A DNA stretch of 64,000 bases from the NCBI RefSeq assembly GCF_950295315.1, contig NC_080171.1, forward strand, positions 98,019,445 through 98,083,444, given 5' to 3'. The translations under genes were made by a program, and so were the position numbers. This document shows, piece after piece, positions 19,130-30,339 of this stretch; position 1 is the first letter of the stretch, and every line of letters begins with the position of its first letter. The notes beneath the pieces are model-generated. The model searched no databases and was not told the origin of the DNA. It was given only the letters and a program-made list of their open reading frames with translations. Source of the stretch: Erinaceus europaeus. Lineage: Eukaryota; Chordata; Mammalia; Eulipotyphla; Erinaceidae.

Positions 19130-19560
19130 TAAAATAGGATTAGGTAGATTCTTCCTTAACATGACCAAGCATCTATGTCTCAGCATAAAGGTCAAAGCCA
19201 TGCGTAATGAGGAGACACCAGTAGTGTTGGCACTATGATTAAGAGCATAACAAGAGTATCTGTATCACATTATCATTGAACACTGGACTGAAGCTAGTCA
19301 AAGGAAAGCTAGAAGAATGCTAAAAATTGAAATGGAAGCCAGGTAACATTATTTGCAGATCATATGTTCCCATATCCAGAAAACAAAAGAATCAACTTTA
19401 AAACTACCATAAACAGCAGAATTCAACACGGTAGTGGGATGCAAATTGGTATGTACAGACAGGCAGGTATTTCTTGTAAATAGTTAAATACCCAGTTGCA
19501 AGATATAATGGAAGAAAGTGTCTCACTTGTAATGGCAGGCAAGTCCAGGAATAAACATCA
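19130..19560 (+). mobile_element. L1 ORF2 fragment, sense
   Basis: TTATTTGCAGATCATATG followed by TATCCAGAAAACAAAAGAA is the ORF2 section that encodes the FADD catalytic box and the residues after it, here mutated (ACAT in place of ATGA). Followed by the CAAAT...AGGCAGGTATTTC segment of the same region. Confidence 0.78.
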
Positions 19561-19597
19561 GGAATTTTGTGTAAACAGTGAGTAAAAACTTAAACAG

Positions 19598-19797
19598 CGG
19601 TGTATTGCACTGAAGTAAAGGAATCTGGTGATGGTTGTGGGTGTGGGGAGTCGGGTCCTTGCGCACAGTGGTGGAGGAGGACCCAGGTGGGAGTTAAGGG
19701 TGTTCTGCAGAAAACTGAGAAATTTTATGCATGTATCAACAACTGCATTTATTGTCAACTATAAACTATTAATACCCCCAATTAAAAAAAAAAAAAC
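19598..19797 (+). mobile_element. LINE-end E copy
   Basis: GTGTATTGCACTGAAGTAAA, GGAATCTGGTGATGG, GGTCCTTGCGC, GAGGAGGACCCAGGTGGGAG, GAAAACTGAGAAATTTTATG and an A-rich end. Matches the copies at 8497 and 60478 in order. Confidence 0.7.
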
Positions 19798-20199
19798 TTA
19801 AACGTGAAAAAATTGAAAAAGTCTTAAACTGAGAGAAAAACATCAACCATCTTGGATAGAAAGACAGCATCATGGGTGGTAACCTCAAAACTCATGTGGA
19901 AAACATAAGAATAAGAAAACCAAGAATGAATTGCCATCAGGGTGTTAGCTTCTGTAGCACTTAAAGCCACCCATAATGTAAAAAGGTGATTCTTGTACCA
20001 GAAAACATACACCAATGAATACGAAAACAACGCTGTGAACTAGAGCCAAACATTTATTGGTTTGATCACCACTAGGAATGTGTGATAAAGAATGAGTGGA
20101 ATTAAATTGACTTAACCACAGTCCTAGTTGTAGACATTGTCAAATCACTCTCAGCATTACTATCTCAAATTGACCACATATAAATAAATAAAAATATGA
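19798..20199. other. AT-rich sequence, unassigned
   Basis: No clear family; it may be L1-derived like its neighbours. Confidence 0.35.
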
Positions 20200-20960
20200 G
20201 AACACAAATAAATGTTACTTATAAGCATTTTTGTGTGATTACAATCTGAGTCATTACCTCAATAGGATATACTTACTACTCTGAACTGTCCATGAAATAT
20301 TTATTAAAAGAAAGAACTTGATGCTTTCCCAAATGAAGAAATTGTATAGACCTTTTCTTCTGACCTCAATGCACTAAACCTAGAAATAAATTACACAAAG
20401 AAAAAGGCAAATATATTAGAAGTGAAAAATCACTATGTTAAATAATTGTGCTGTGCAATAGGAAACCAGACTGCAGTTGCAGAGTATTTAGGAAATATGA
20501 CAATGACAAAATATGCATTAACTTATGGGGTGCAGCTATTTCTGCATACACAGGATAATTCACAGCTGTAATTGCTTTTATTATAAAGCGAGCAAGAATA
20601 GAAATTAATGAGCTAAATTCTCAACTCAGTAAATTAAAAAAGAGCAAAATGAAAATAGAAAGGAGAAATCAATAAATAGCTGAAGTTAAGAGAGCCAAAT
20701 ACAATTTTGTTCTTTGAGGAAAAACTATAAAAATAATTTTAAGGTAAAATGAATCAAGAAAAATGTAACAGATAAGACACTTTAATAAATGAGAAAGTAG
20801 TAAGAATCACAGACATGGATGTTACTTTCAAACTATAGAAGAATACTACATGAATAAATTTGAAAACATCTGCATGAATGACTTTCTAGGAAAATAGAAA
20901 GTGAGACAGAAAGCCACCAAAGTAGAAATTTAGAATATTGTTAAAAATCACTTGGTACAA
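20200..20960 (+). mobile_element. Old L1 ORF2 fragment, sense
   Basis: ATGGGGTGCAGCTATTTCTG, AGAAATTAATGAGCTAAA, AAAAAAGAGCAAAATGAAAA, TTTGTTCTTTGAGGAAAAAC and TAGAAGAATACTACATGAAT follow the central ORF2 order (LKRKI..., WFFEK, EYY). Heavily mutated. Confidence 0.75.
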
Positions 20961-21129
20961 TAAATTTTGTTCATTCTTTTAGAATTATTTCTGAACCAGT
21001 TACTTTATACCAGAAGGACCTTTTTTTAGTCTCTCAACAGTCTTTGAAACTTATAAATTTCTTGTATAGCCTTTGTCAGATTTATTCTTATTCACTGTAG
21101 AGGTTTTGTTGCAATAGTGTTTTTCCTTT

Positions 21130-21410
21130 AAAAATGTGACAAGTATATAAAAAAAAATGCTCGACATCACAAATCATTAGAAAAAAACAAAACCAGAATT
21201 CGATACCAACTCACACCTGATAAAGAGGATAGGGAAAAGAAAGAAAGAGAGAAAGAAAGAAAGAGGGAGAGAATGGAAGAAAGGAAGGGAGGGAGGGAGG
21301 AAGAAAGTAATAAGCAAGATGTGAAGAAATTGAAAAACTTGTGTTCACCCTGTTGGTGAGAATGTTAAATGGTGAAGCCACTATGGGAAAGATCAAACTA
21401 AAACTATATT
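21130..21410 (+). mobile_element. L1 fragment with GAAA expansion
   Basis: AAAATGCTCGACATCACAAA, ATACCAACTCACACCTGATA and GTTGGTGAGAATGTTAAATG are L1 ORF2 3' segments in sense, with a purine-only microsatellite (GAAA/GGGA) in the middle at 21236-21308. Confidence 0.8.
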
Positions 21411-21524
21411 TACTGTATTACTTCATTATTTTAATAAAAGAGAGATGCAGTTCTAGTCTTCCTCTGTTTTTCCTTCTTTCTTTCTCTCTCTCATTAAAAT
21501 AAAACAAATAATATATAATATATA

Positions 21525-21802
21525 TTTGTTTTCCCTTTTGTTGCCCTTGTTTTTTTTTTTATTGTTGTAGTTATTGTTGTTGTTGTTGTTGATGTCGTCC
21601 TTGTCAGATAGGACAGAGAGACATGGAGAGAGGAGGGGAAGACAGAGAGGGGGAGAGAAAGACAGACACCTGCAGACCTGCTTCACTGCTTGTGAAGCGA
21701 CTCCCCTGCAGGTGGGGAGCCAGGGCTGGAACCAGGATCCTTGTGCCTGTCCTTGTGCTTTATGCCACATGCGCTTAACCTGCTGCACTACCATCTGACT
21801 CC
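21525..21802 (-). mobile_element. SINE-A1 copy, no Vingi tail
   Basis: Antisense: CCTTTTGTTGCCCTTG, (GTTGTT)n, GTCAGATAGGACAGAGAG, CACCTGCAGACCTGCTTCAC, GAAGCGACTCCCCTGCAGG, CTGGAACCAGGATCC, head GCACTACCATCTGACTCCC. The A1 end here is GGGCAACAAAAGGGAA; the Vingi-derived 3' block is not present. Confidence 0.92.
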
Positions 21803-21825
21803 CTATAATATATTTTTTAAGTGAA

Positions 21826-21990
21826 TGGGCTGGGGACATAGCATAATGATTATGCAAAAGGCCTCCTGCTTGAGGCTCTGAGGTCCCAGATTCACTCCCC
21901 TGCACCACTAGAAACTAGAATTGATTTCCACCACCACCCCCGTATCTTTCTCTGTATCTCTCTTTTGTTAAAATAAAAAAGTAATATAGT
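21826..21990 (+). mobile_element. SINE-B copy
   Basis: GGGCTGGGGACATAGCATAA, TTATGCAAAAGGCC, CTTGAGGCTCTGAGGTCCC, AGATTCACTCCCC (B box, weak), CT-rich section, A-rich tail AAAATAAAAAAG. Sense copy of the family at 8210-8356. Confidence 0.85.
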
Positions 21991-22055
21991 AATTCTGGTT
22001 TTAGTTTTTTCTTTTCCATAGTGGCCTCACCATTTTACATTCTCACCAGCAGGGT

Positions 22056-22166
22056 GATCACTGATCAGCTGTGGCTTCTAGTGATGCTGGAGATTGACCC
22101 TGGGACCTCAGAGCCTCAGGCATGAAAGCCTTTTTGCATAACCATTATGTTCTCTCCTCAGCCCTA
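22056..22166 (-). mobile_element. SINE-B copy next to L1 scrap
   Basis: Antisense GATGCTGGAGATTGACCCTG, GAGCCTCAGGCATGAAAGC, TTTGCATAACCATTATG. The 22015-22055 sequence before it (CCATAGTGGCC, CATTTTACATTCTCACCAG) is an antisense L1 scrap. Confidence 0.8.
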
Positions 22167-22194
22167 CAATTAAGCTTTTAAAAAGGAGGAATTT

Positions 22195-22300
22195 GGGGAG
22201 GGGATGAGATACAGAGTTCTGGTGGTGGGAATTGTGTGGAGTTGTAATCCCTCTTATCCTATGGTTTTTGTCAGTGTTTCCTTTTTAAAAATATTTTTTT
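22195..22300 (+). mobile_element. LINE-end D copy, 3' end only
   Basis: GAGATACAGAGTTCTGGTGG, GGAATTGTGTGGAG, CTCTTATCCTATGG, TTTGTCAGTGTTTCC. It is cut to the last 100 bp. Confidence 0.85.
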
Positions 22301-22313
22301 AGTTTTTAAAAAA

Positions 22314-22410
22314 GGAGGAATTTCTCACACAAGACTCAGAAGATGGTGTACTGGAACCTTGAACCTGGGCCACACATTGCAAAGCAGGTACCTTCCCAGG
22401 TGAGCTAGTC
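22314..22410 (-). mobile_element. SINE-G fragment
   Basis: Antisense GAACCTTGAACCTGGGCCAC, ATTGCAAAGCAGGTACC, AGGTGAGCTAGTC. Only the head side is present. Confidence 0.55.
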
Positions 22411-22424
22411 TCCATTGTTTTTTA

Positions 22425-22566
22425 AAAAATTAATTTGTGAGTTAATGTAAGAAATGGAGAGCAAAACAACCAGAGAGCATCATTCTGGCACACCTGATGC
22501 CAGGGATTGAACTTGGGACCTTGTACTTGAGAGTCTGATACCCCATTCACTGTTCCACCTCCCAGG
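22425..22566 (-). mobile_element. SINE-C copy
   Basis: Antisense AACCAGAGAGCATCATTCTG, GGCACACCTGATGCCAGG, GATTGAACTTGGGACC, GAGAGTCTGATACC, CCACCTCCCAGGC. Confidence 0.75.
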
Positions 22567-23039
22567 CTTCATTGTATTGAGCCTAACTAACACCATATTA
22601 GTTTCAGCTGTATAGTGTAATGATTTGATAATGGTCTACATATGTGTTTTTTTAGATTTATTATTTTTATGAGAGATCTTTCCTCCTCTCTCTCTTTCTT
22701 CCTTCCTTCCTTTCTGCTAGAAAGAGTTCAGAAGTACCTCTTTTTGTATTCTTTGAGATAGTTTAAAACTAGTTTGAGGTTTAAATAGGGAGTGCTCATG
22801 TATTTTGTCATTCTGGCTGTGTCCGTGGTAGTGTTTTTGAAAGATCAACATTTGAGTTAGCAGAGTAAAGCAGAGCCCGCCCCTCCCCCCGCCCATAAAA
22901 GTGGGCCTCATCCAATGAGCTGAAGTTCTAAATAGAACAAAACACCTGATGTTCCCTTGAGTAACAAAAATTCCTCCTGCCTGACTAACTTGAGCTGAGG
23001 CATCAGTATTTTTACTGCCTTTGGTCTTAAACCGAAACA
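22567..23039. other. Mostly unassigned, with antisense L1 scraps
   Basis: CACCATATTAGTTTCAGC and AATGGTCTACATATGTG look like old L1 3' UTR. The remainder has no recognisable gene; the 107-codon minus frame at 22717-23040 has no family I know. Confidence 0.4.
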
Positions 23040-23600
23040 TTAGCTCTATAAATTTGATGATTTTATGTACCTCATATAAACAGAATTAGACTGTATTTGC
23101 TGCTTTATGGATGGCTCTTCTCACTTTAGTATAATGTTCCCAAGTTTCACCTGTCTCACAAGTCAGAATTTCCTTTTCTAAGGCTGAATAATATGCCATC
23201 ACACACACATGCCACCTTCTTACTCATGCATCAGTGGGCATTTGGTTTACTTCCACAGCCCTTGGCTGCGGTGACTAACACTGCTGTGAACCTGAGTATG
23301 TAAGTACTTCCTTGAGCTCCTCATTTCAGTTCTTTTGGACACATACCTAGAAGTAGGGTTTCTGGATCATGTGATAATTCTGGCTTTAGATTTTTGTTTT
23401 GTTTTGTTTGTCTTTGAAAACTGACCTATTGATTTCCATATTGGCTGTAGCATTTTACATTCTCACCAATCTCGCCACATCCTGACCAGTGATTTTTTTT
23501 TTCTTTTCTTTTCTTTTTTTAGTATTCTGCAATGATCACTGGCAACCAGCATCTTGTCATGCGCTTATTGGTGAGTTTTGAGTGTTTTTCATCTATTCTA
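23040..23600 (-). mobile_element. Old L1 3' region, antisense
   Basis: ATATAAACAGAATTAGAC, GTATAATGTTCCCAAG, GGCTGAATAATATGCC, GGGCATTTGGTTTAC, AACACTGCTGTGAACC, ACATACCTAGAAGTAGGG and ATTTCCATATTGGCTGTAG occur in the order of old L1 3' ends. Confidence 0.85.
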
Positions 23601-23609
23601 GATAATGCT

Positions 23610-23735
23610 CATTCTTCCTTGACTACTGGTTTTCTCTCTGTTAAATCACAGCATTGTAGTGATACTGGGATTGAAGCTGGGATTCAGAGTCTCTTTGCAT
23701 AACCATTATACTATCACCCCCCACCCCTAGTTCTC
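23610..23735 (-). mobile_element. SINE-B copy, degraded
   Basis: Antisense TAGTGATACTGGGATTGAAG, TTGCATAACCATTATACTA, CACCCCCC. B-family style, with low identity. Confidence 0.65.
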
Positions 23736-24099
23736 CCATTTTCTTCATTTTGTCTCTTCTACTGGTAACAGTGACTAGGCTATTTATTTTTTCTAAGTCC
23801 CTTCAAGTAACAGCACAGCTCCTTACTATATGAGGACTAGTTTTGTTCATGGCTCCCACCTGCAGTCTTGTCTCCTGTTCTTGTGTGAGTCCTGACTTCC
23901 TCTCTGTGCTTCTGTTGACCCACTGCTGAGGCAGCTCATGTGCTTACTTCTCAGGTTTCCCAAATTCACTTCTTGCTCCTGGAAAATCCTTCTATGTTTT
24001 CAAGTACTTGTGACATTGCTTGCAGCATTCCTAGGTTTTTGCGGCAGGAAGATTTTTAGGATTTGGTAGGTGGTGTTTTCTGAACCAGAAGTCCTTCTA
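23736..24099. other. Unassigned sequence
   Basis: Nothing recognised as gene or repeat. Confidence 0.35.
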
Positions 24100-24440
24100 A
24101 CTCATTTACAAAGCTAAATAAACCTGACAAAAGACAGCACAGAGACGGCTGCAGGCTAATCTCATTTACAAATATAGATGCAAACATCTTAAATAAAATA
24201 TTAGCAAATTGAATCCAGCAATATATTAAATGAATATTCCACAATGACCAGGTAGGGTATATTATTGGAAAGCAAGGACAGTTCTATTTTAGGAACTCTA
24301 TTAATATAATTCATCATATTAATAGTCCAAAAGGGAACAACCCGGGATGATAAAAAGGCATTTGATAACATTCAGCATTCATTTCATAGAAAAAAGCTCT
24401 TGGCAAAATAAAAATAGAAGGATTCTTCGCAAGCACTGTA
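24100..24440 (+). mobile_element. L1 ORF2 fragment, sense
   Basis: GGCTGCAGGCTAATCTC, GATGCAAACATCTTAAATAAA, AGCAAATTGAATCCAGCAAT, AATGACCAGGTAGG, AAAAAGGCATTTGATAACAT correspond to the ORF2 RT part (NRIQQ..., KAFD). Without an open frame. Confidence 0.88.
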
Positions 24441-24734
24441 AGAAAGGCTTGCAGAAAGATCTCGTCCTTAAAGGGGCAGGCAGCAGCACCCAGAGACCCC
24501 TGAAGATCAACAGTGTGTCCTCTCCAGTTGCCTGTCCTTTCTGTTCCAAGTTAAGAGTAAAATCTGCAATGTCCTGTTCTCAGCTGAGGGAAAACAACGC
24601 ACTCACCCTACAGAGCCCTCGATATTTTGCTTCCTAAGCACATACTTTGGACCAGATTGACCTAGATGGACAAGTTACTGAAGCTTTTCTGAGACTCCAT
24701 ATTCTTAATTTGAAAGAGGGCTAAAAGTTTTGGT

Positions 24735-24800
24735 TTCATTAGTCAGGAAACTGAAGTGCGTGGCATCTGGTCAGAGCTCACAGAGATAAGTTACTCATCC
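24735..24800 (-). mobile_element. Possible MIR fragment
   Basis: GTCAGGAAACTGAAGTGC and CAGAGCTCACAGAGATAAG resemble the MIR antisense core. Short, so weak. Confidence 0.4.
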
Positions 24801-24842
24801 CTCACTCCCTACTCCACTTCTCATTTTGGTCTTTTTTTCTTT

Positions 24843-25167
24843 CCTCCAGGGTTATTGCTGGGCTCGGTGCCTGCACCATGAATCCACTGCTCCTGGAGGC
24901 CATTTTTTCCCCCTTTTGTTGCCCTTGTGGTTATTATTATTACCATTGTTGATGTTGTTCGTTGTTGGATAGGACAGAGAGAAATGGAGAGAGGAGGGGA
25001 AGACAGAGGAAGAGGGGGAGAGAAAGATAGACACCTGCAGACCTGCTTCACCGGCCGTGAAGCGACTCCCCTGCTGGTGGGGAGCCGGGGGCTTGAACCG
25101 GGATCCTTATGCCGGTCCTTGCGCTTTGCGCCACGTGCTTAACACACTGCACCACCGCCCAACCCCC
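24843..25167 (-). mobile_element. SINE-A1 with Vingi tail, near-consensus
   Basis: All modules in antisense: CCTCCAGGGTTATTGCTGG, CTCGGTGCCTGCACCATGAA (junction), CACTGCTCCTGGAGGCC, CCCTTTTGTTGCCC, GTTGTTGGATAGGACAGAG, CACCTGCAGACCTGCTTCAC, GGGGGCTTGAACCGGGATCC, GCGCTTTGCGCCACGTGC. Good example of the head-plus-tail SINE. Confidence 0.95.
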
Positions 25168-26374
25168 CTTTTCTCCTTTTTAATCTTAGAGTCTTCTCTC
25201 TTTTTTTTCTCACCTTCTTGAGCTCAGACCTGGCCAGCTCAGTCTCTATACCCAGCCAAGCCCACAGGGGGAAAGAATTGGGGGAGACCAAAGTTTTGAC
25301 TGAGCACCCTAGCACATGAAGGTGCCTGCAGAAAGCCTGACTGAGGGCTGGTTCAGTGGCCCTACCCAGGGTCTCCTACCCCATTTCCTGCTCCTGGAGA
25401 CAGGTCAGTGAGTCCTGGGAGCCCAGGAGAGCTCTGAGTCATGAGTCCCCCCTGAATACCTGGTTTTTTGGGGGGATATGTCTGCACCTTGGTCTAGTGC
25501 AGGGGGTCTTTAAAGAAAACCCTCTGCTAATTACTTCTTTCTCTGGGCTTCTCCTTATGGGGAAGAGTCTAGAGTCTCTGTTCCACAATTTTTCAGATGA
25601 AAACCGTAGTCAGACTGTTAGGGAAAGTCTGGAATTTGAGGAGACAGGAGTCAAGATGGGTGAAGGAGAAAGGAGTTTATTTGCCTGAGTCGAGAGTTCA
25701 GATCACTCTTAAAAACTCTGGCCCCAAATGCCGGTTTTAACATTATCTTTATATCATTTTGCAGCAGGGAAGTAAGCTAAACTAGCCTTAGATTACAAAA
25801 GCAGTACTAACAGTTACTACTCACAGGAATTTTGTTTTTTAGAACCTGGAAGGAGGGTGTGGATAGGTTTATTGGAATTTCCCTCCAGCTAAAATTTTCT
25901 GAATTCTTTCTGACTCTCTCTCAAGACTTTGGTCTCCAGGCCTCTTCCTATTGATCTTACCCTGCCTTCTCTACTGTCAACCTCCCAAAGATTCACCCTT
26001 CTGCTCTCCTTACCATCTCAAATTATTCTTACACTTTCCTATCTCTCTAGTCACATACTGTCCCCCTCTTTTTTTTTTTGTCACCTAGTGCCCTTGGACC
26101 ACTCTAGTGGTCTAGAGTTAGCATTCACCTAGCATTTAGTCCCTGCTAGAACATCATGCTAGTTCCCAAGTATTCATCAGTATTTTAGTTATTTTTTATT
26201 TTCTATGTCAAGATGTTTGGACATCTTAGGACATTTTGCTGTCGCTGAAGAGACTCCACATCTCAGATTCAGTTCATTTCTGGAGACCATCAACAACTCA
26301 CCTAAGATTGTATTTTTTTTTTAACTGAAACCCACCAATCCAGAACCTACACCTTTATTATTAGTATTATTATT
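25168..26374. other. Single-copy sequence
   Basis: 1.2 kb with no SINE or L1 recognised. The 110-codon plus frame at 25356-25688 lacks any family signature. The run 25700-25860 is AT-richer. Confidence 0.4.
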
Positions 26375-27055
26375 TTATTTAAGAAAGGAGACATTAACAA
26401 AACCGTAGGGTAGGAGGGGTACAACTCCACACAATTCCTGCCACCCGATCTCCATATCCCATCCTCTCCCCTGATAGCTTTCCCATTCTCTATCCCTCTT
26501 GGAGTATGGACCGAGGGTCATTGTGGGTTGCAGAAGGTGGAAGGTCTGGCTTCTGTAATTGCTTCCCCGCTGAACATGGGCATTGACTGGTCGGTCCATA
26601 CTCCCAGTCTGCCTCTCTCTTTCCCTAGTAGGGTGGGTCTCTGGGGAAGCGGAGCTCCAGGACACATTGGTGGGGTCTTCAGTCCAGGGAAGCCTGATCG
26701 GCATCCTGATGGCATCTGGAACCTGGTGGCTGAAAAGAGAGTTAATATACAAAGCCAAATAAATTGTTGAACAATTATGGACCTAAAGGCTGGAATACTG
26801 CAGATGAAGTGTTGTGGGGGGGGTACTCACTGCAGACTCTAGTGTACTTCTGCTTTCAGGTATATATTTTGCCCTAGTTTATGGATACATGTGAACATAT
26901 GCTGTATCTCAGGGGACCTGGTCTATATCTAGGTTTTGGGACTTTGTTAGGAAGTGATCCAGGGAATTAGAGAATACTATGAAAGGAAAGGTCTCACCTG
27001 AGTAATGAAGCTGAAGGGTTGTCATTCCACACCTGAAGTCTCTGGACGCAGTCCC
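26375..27055 (-). mobile_element. LINE-end D copy, antisense, internally deleted
   Basis: In antisense: AAACCGTAGGGTAGGAGGGG, TGGACCGAGGGTCATTG, GAAGCGGAGCTCCAGGACAC, GGAACCTGGTGGCTG. Then the sequence jumps to TTCAGGTATATATTTTGCC and GAGTAATGAAGCTGAAGG, which lie near the 5' part of the 14420 copy; about 0.8 kb present there (14660-15470) is missing here. Confidence 0.85.
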
Positions 27056-27112
27056 CTTTATTATTTTTTAAACCAGGGCCTCCTACAAGCACAATTTCTC
27101 CACTATGATTGC

Positions 27113-27138
27113 CTATCTATCTATCTATCTATCTATCT
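27113..27138. repeat. (CTAT)n microsatellite
   Basis: About six tetranucleotide units. Confidence 0.9.
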
Positions 27139-27903
27139 AATATTATCTATTGAAACTACAGTAGTCGAGTTTCCTCTGCTGCCAAAGGCCCTCCCGTGTA
27201 GGGTCAGGGCTTAAGTCTGGTTTGCACACATGGCCAAGTATGCACCCTCTCTGATGAACTATCTCTTCAACCTTAACGACTGCCTTCTTTATGGAGCTCT
27301 GATACTTTGAGTCTCTGTGCACCAGCCCTAATTACCCCAGAGCAGGTCCCTGACAACTAGGGACAATTCCTCTGTGCCAGAGCCTCCAGAAGTTTCTCAA
27401 ATGATGACATCCTGTGTCTGCTTACCCTACCTTTCCTACTGTGAGAGTCATAGCAGGAAGCTCTTCGAATCTCCCCTAGCCCCCTCTCCTCCTAACTGAC
27501 CCATGTGTGTCCCTGAACTTTCCCCTCCTAAGGCATGACATGGTCCCCCTCCTTTTGTAATCTGTGAGTCTAATGAAACTCTTTCAATGGCAAGCCTCTC
27601 CTGAAATGTTGACTTCACCTGATCTGAATTTTAATAAAATTTACATTCTAAAACACTCAGGATCAGCTCTGCTACATTGAAATAGCTATCTTGCCAACTT
27701 CTTCACCTCAGTGGAGAATGCAGAAAGCTGACTGCTTGTCTAAGGGACTCTGCAGGGTAGTGTCCTCCACATGATGACTCAGTGATCCAAGTTTCTGGGG
27801 GCTCTACTTCCAGTAGCCTCACTTTTGGATGCACACATATGGGTCTCTGTGGGGTGGTGGTGGTGTGAAGAGAGAGTGTTGGAGGATTTAACCTAGCACT
27901 TAA
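27139..27903. other. Single-copy sequence
   Basis: No repeats recognised. AATAAAATTTACATTC at 27630-27650 is AT-rich but isolated. Confidence 0.4.
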
Positions 27904-27917
27904 ATGTGTTAGCCCTG

Positions 27918-28215
27918 GGAGTCAGGTGGTAGTGCAGCAGGTTAAGTGCACATGGCACAAAGAGCAAGGACCTGCATAAGAATCCTGGTTCGAGCCCCTG
28001 GACCCCTACCTGCAGGGGAGTCACTTACAAGCAGTGAAGCAGGTCTGTGGGTGTCTATCTTTCTCTCCCCCTCTCTGCCTTCCCCTCCTTTCTCCATTTC
28101 TCTCTGTCCTATCCAACAACGATGACATCAAAACAACAATAGTAATTACAACAATAAAACAACAAGGGCAACAAAAGGGAATAAATATTAAAAAAGATTA
28201 AACTTCTTTAAAAAT
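27918..28215 (+). mobile_element. SINE-A1 copy with perfect 14-bp duplication
   Basis: Full head GGAGTCAGGTGGTAGTGCAG, B box CTGGTTCGAGCCCC, TATCCAACAACGATGACATC, CAACAAGGGCAACAAAAG, A-rich tail. Target duplication ATGTGTTAGCCCTG at 27904-27917 and 28216-28229, identical. No Vingi tail. A recent insertion. Confidence 0.96.
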
Positions 28216-28230
28216 ATGTGTTAGCCCTGA

Positions 28231-28231
28231 A

Positions 28232-28264
<33 letters not shown>
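28231..28264. repeat. (CA)n microsatellite
   Basis: About 17 CA units directly after a SINE target duplication. Confidence 0.97.
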
Positions 28265-28266
<2 letters not shown>

Positions 28267-28779
28267 CTTATGTCCATAGCCAAGTGGGCAAAGCAAATGC
28301 TGTGTCTGCCCTGCAGGTTCTCAGGTGAAGACTGAAGCTAGACCGTGACCTCTAGACCCAACTGTGAAGGGACTAGGAGGTGAAACCCTGTGTGTTCAAG
28401 AGGACATGGAAGATGGGGACATGGCTGAAGTCTCTTCTACATCACCTCCATGTGACCAGGGCAGGAAACAGAGCACTTCCTCAGAGAGGATGGTTCTGTT
28501 CCTACTCACCTTCCAACCACACTGGCCAGAAGAAAGCCTGTCACCTGCCAAGACTTGGATTTGTTTGGGACTGCCTGGGACAGGAAAGATGGGTTTGTTG
28601 AAGGAAGTCCTTACTTTATCATCTCCAATAAACACACACACACACAGCACCTAGAGGGTGCCATTATCTAGAACATAAATTAAAAAAAAATTAAAAATGT
28701 AAACGAGAAAGAGAGAGAGACAGAGAGAAAGCAAGCAAGAGACAAACAAACAATTCCAATCCCAACCAGGCAGAGACAC
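28265..28779. other. Single-copy sequence
   Basis: No known repeat; a short (CA)n at 28632-28645 and a purine run at 28705-28740. Frames here have no recognisable family. Confidence 0.4.
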
Positions 28780-29130
28780 AAATAGCGACTTTTAATTATA
28801 TAATCTGCTTTTGATGAATTTATTTCTGACAGTTTTATGGGTTGACGAGAGAGTGCATTTTAGATGCAAAAAAAACCATTATTCATCCTGGGCTCTTTGA
28901 GCATAAAAATTGTCAAATGATTTTAATACAGTTTTAAGTTTTATGTTTATTGTCAAGGGGAAAAAAAGTCCACAGCAATTACCGAGTCACATGCCCCTTA
29001 AATCTTTATGTTTCTGACAGCAAGAACAATAAAATATGTTTTTGCCCAAACCTTTTACCGCTCAGATTGACGTGGCTTCAGCGACAGCTGCTTTTCTTCC
29101 ATCTGAGAACCGTTTATGAGAAAGCCAACT
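28780..29130. promoter_or_regulatory. Candidate conserved non-coding enhancer block
   Basis: Repeat-free, AT-rich and of even texture, with words such as CTTTTAATTATATAATCTGC, TTTTGATGAATTTATTTCTG, AAATCTTTATGTTTCTGACA. Stops occur in all frames. The pattern is like deeply conserved developmental enhancers, which resist insertions; that is an inference. Confidence 0.5.
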
Positions 29131-29290
29131 TAGAACCATGTCTTTGCTGGGGGGTGGGGAGGGGAACTGTACTGCAGATTAGACATTCTCTTCTCTCTTC
29201 TTTCCTTTCCTTTCTTTTCCTTTTTCTCTTTTTCTTTTCTCTTTTTTCTTTTCATTTGTATTCCTCTCTTTAAAACTATATATATGATTT

Positions 29291-29296
29291 AGATAG

Positions 29297-29333
<37 letters not shown>

Positions 29334-29445
29334 AGAGTGAAAGAGATCACAGCACCAAATCTTCTTTCAATACAGCGAGGACTGGAGCTCAACCTGAGAT
29401 GTACACATGGGAAATCCATGTACTACCCAAGTGAGCTAGACATTC
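29291..29445 (-). mobile_element. SINE-G copy whose tail became a GATA/GA microsatellite
   Basis: (GATA)n then (GA)n at 29291-29333, then antisense AAGAGATCACAGCACC, ATACAGCGAGGACTGGAGC, TCAACCTGAGATGTACAC, CCAAGTGAGCTAGAC. The microsatellite sits exactly where the body of other copies has GATAGAGAGAG. Confidence 0.65.
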
Positions 29446-30339
29446 CTTTTCAAAAAGGTTCAGGCCCCCAAGATCTGAGGATCAGTGAGGAAAAAGAGGG
29501 TGGGGCCCAATAGAGCAGATCTGTGTTTTCTTCTAACCATCTGGTACCTTGCTGATGGTGGGGACCCCCAGAAGAATCAGGTGTTAATTATTGATAATCC
29601 TTCTGTCTGAGAACTGCTGAAAAGACAGCTCACCTGATGACTTGTTGCCTTGGTTTGGGTTTCTCCACAAGCTGAACCTGAAAGATGGATTGCAGAGCAA
29701 GTAGTCTATTTGGGGTGTGAACTCAGGAATCACTGGGGGTAGAGGGGGAGAGAGAGAGACAGCCAGAGAGAGAGAGAGAGAGAGCACAGAAGTGGGAGCT
29801 GTGACACCTGAGTTGTCATGCAGGTTATATCCTGCTGGGGAGTGTCAGGGGATGTTGCAAAGCAGCCCTGAGGGTTGTCATACATGAAGGACAGGAGAGC
29901 TTGGGTGTTTAAGCATCCAAGCTCCTCTCACCATTGACCCTGGGCTGTTTCTAGGGGCAGGACATTTGGCTTTTCCAAGGCATATGCTGAGGGTGCTTCT
30001 CCAGGCAGAAAGGCTCCTGGGTGCAAGGCTGCAGGAAGCAGAGAGAGGCATGGGCAGGCAGTGGGAGTGCTTTCTCTGGCATGTGGGCAAAACACTGTCC
30101 TGCCTGTTAAGCCTGCCAACTTCACGCCACCAAAAAGAACGTGTCATGTAGGTACCAGAGCCCAATCAGCGGCAACAGGAAAGAACCACCCAACAAGCAA
30201 CTAGCTGCTCTTCTTCCCCAGCCCATGGACACATGCTGCTTCTCTGCTTGAGAGCCCTGCCAGCCTGCTTTGTTCAGTGCCACCACCAGGGCCTCCCAAG
30301 CAAAAACATTAGTCAGTGTGCTTATTGAATGTGTCTTTT
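29446..30339. other. Single-copy sequence
   Basis: A (GA)n at 29744-29784. A long minus frame at 29878-30165 has no known family. Nothing else identified. Confidence 0.4.

Noticed and set aside
29291..29318. Short-spaced repeats as a CRISPR-like array
   Set aside because: They are simple (GATA)n units without spacers; the sequence is mammalian.
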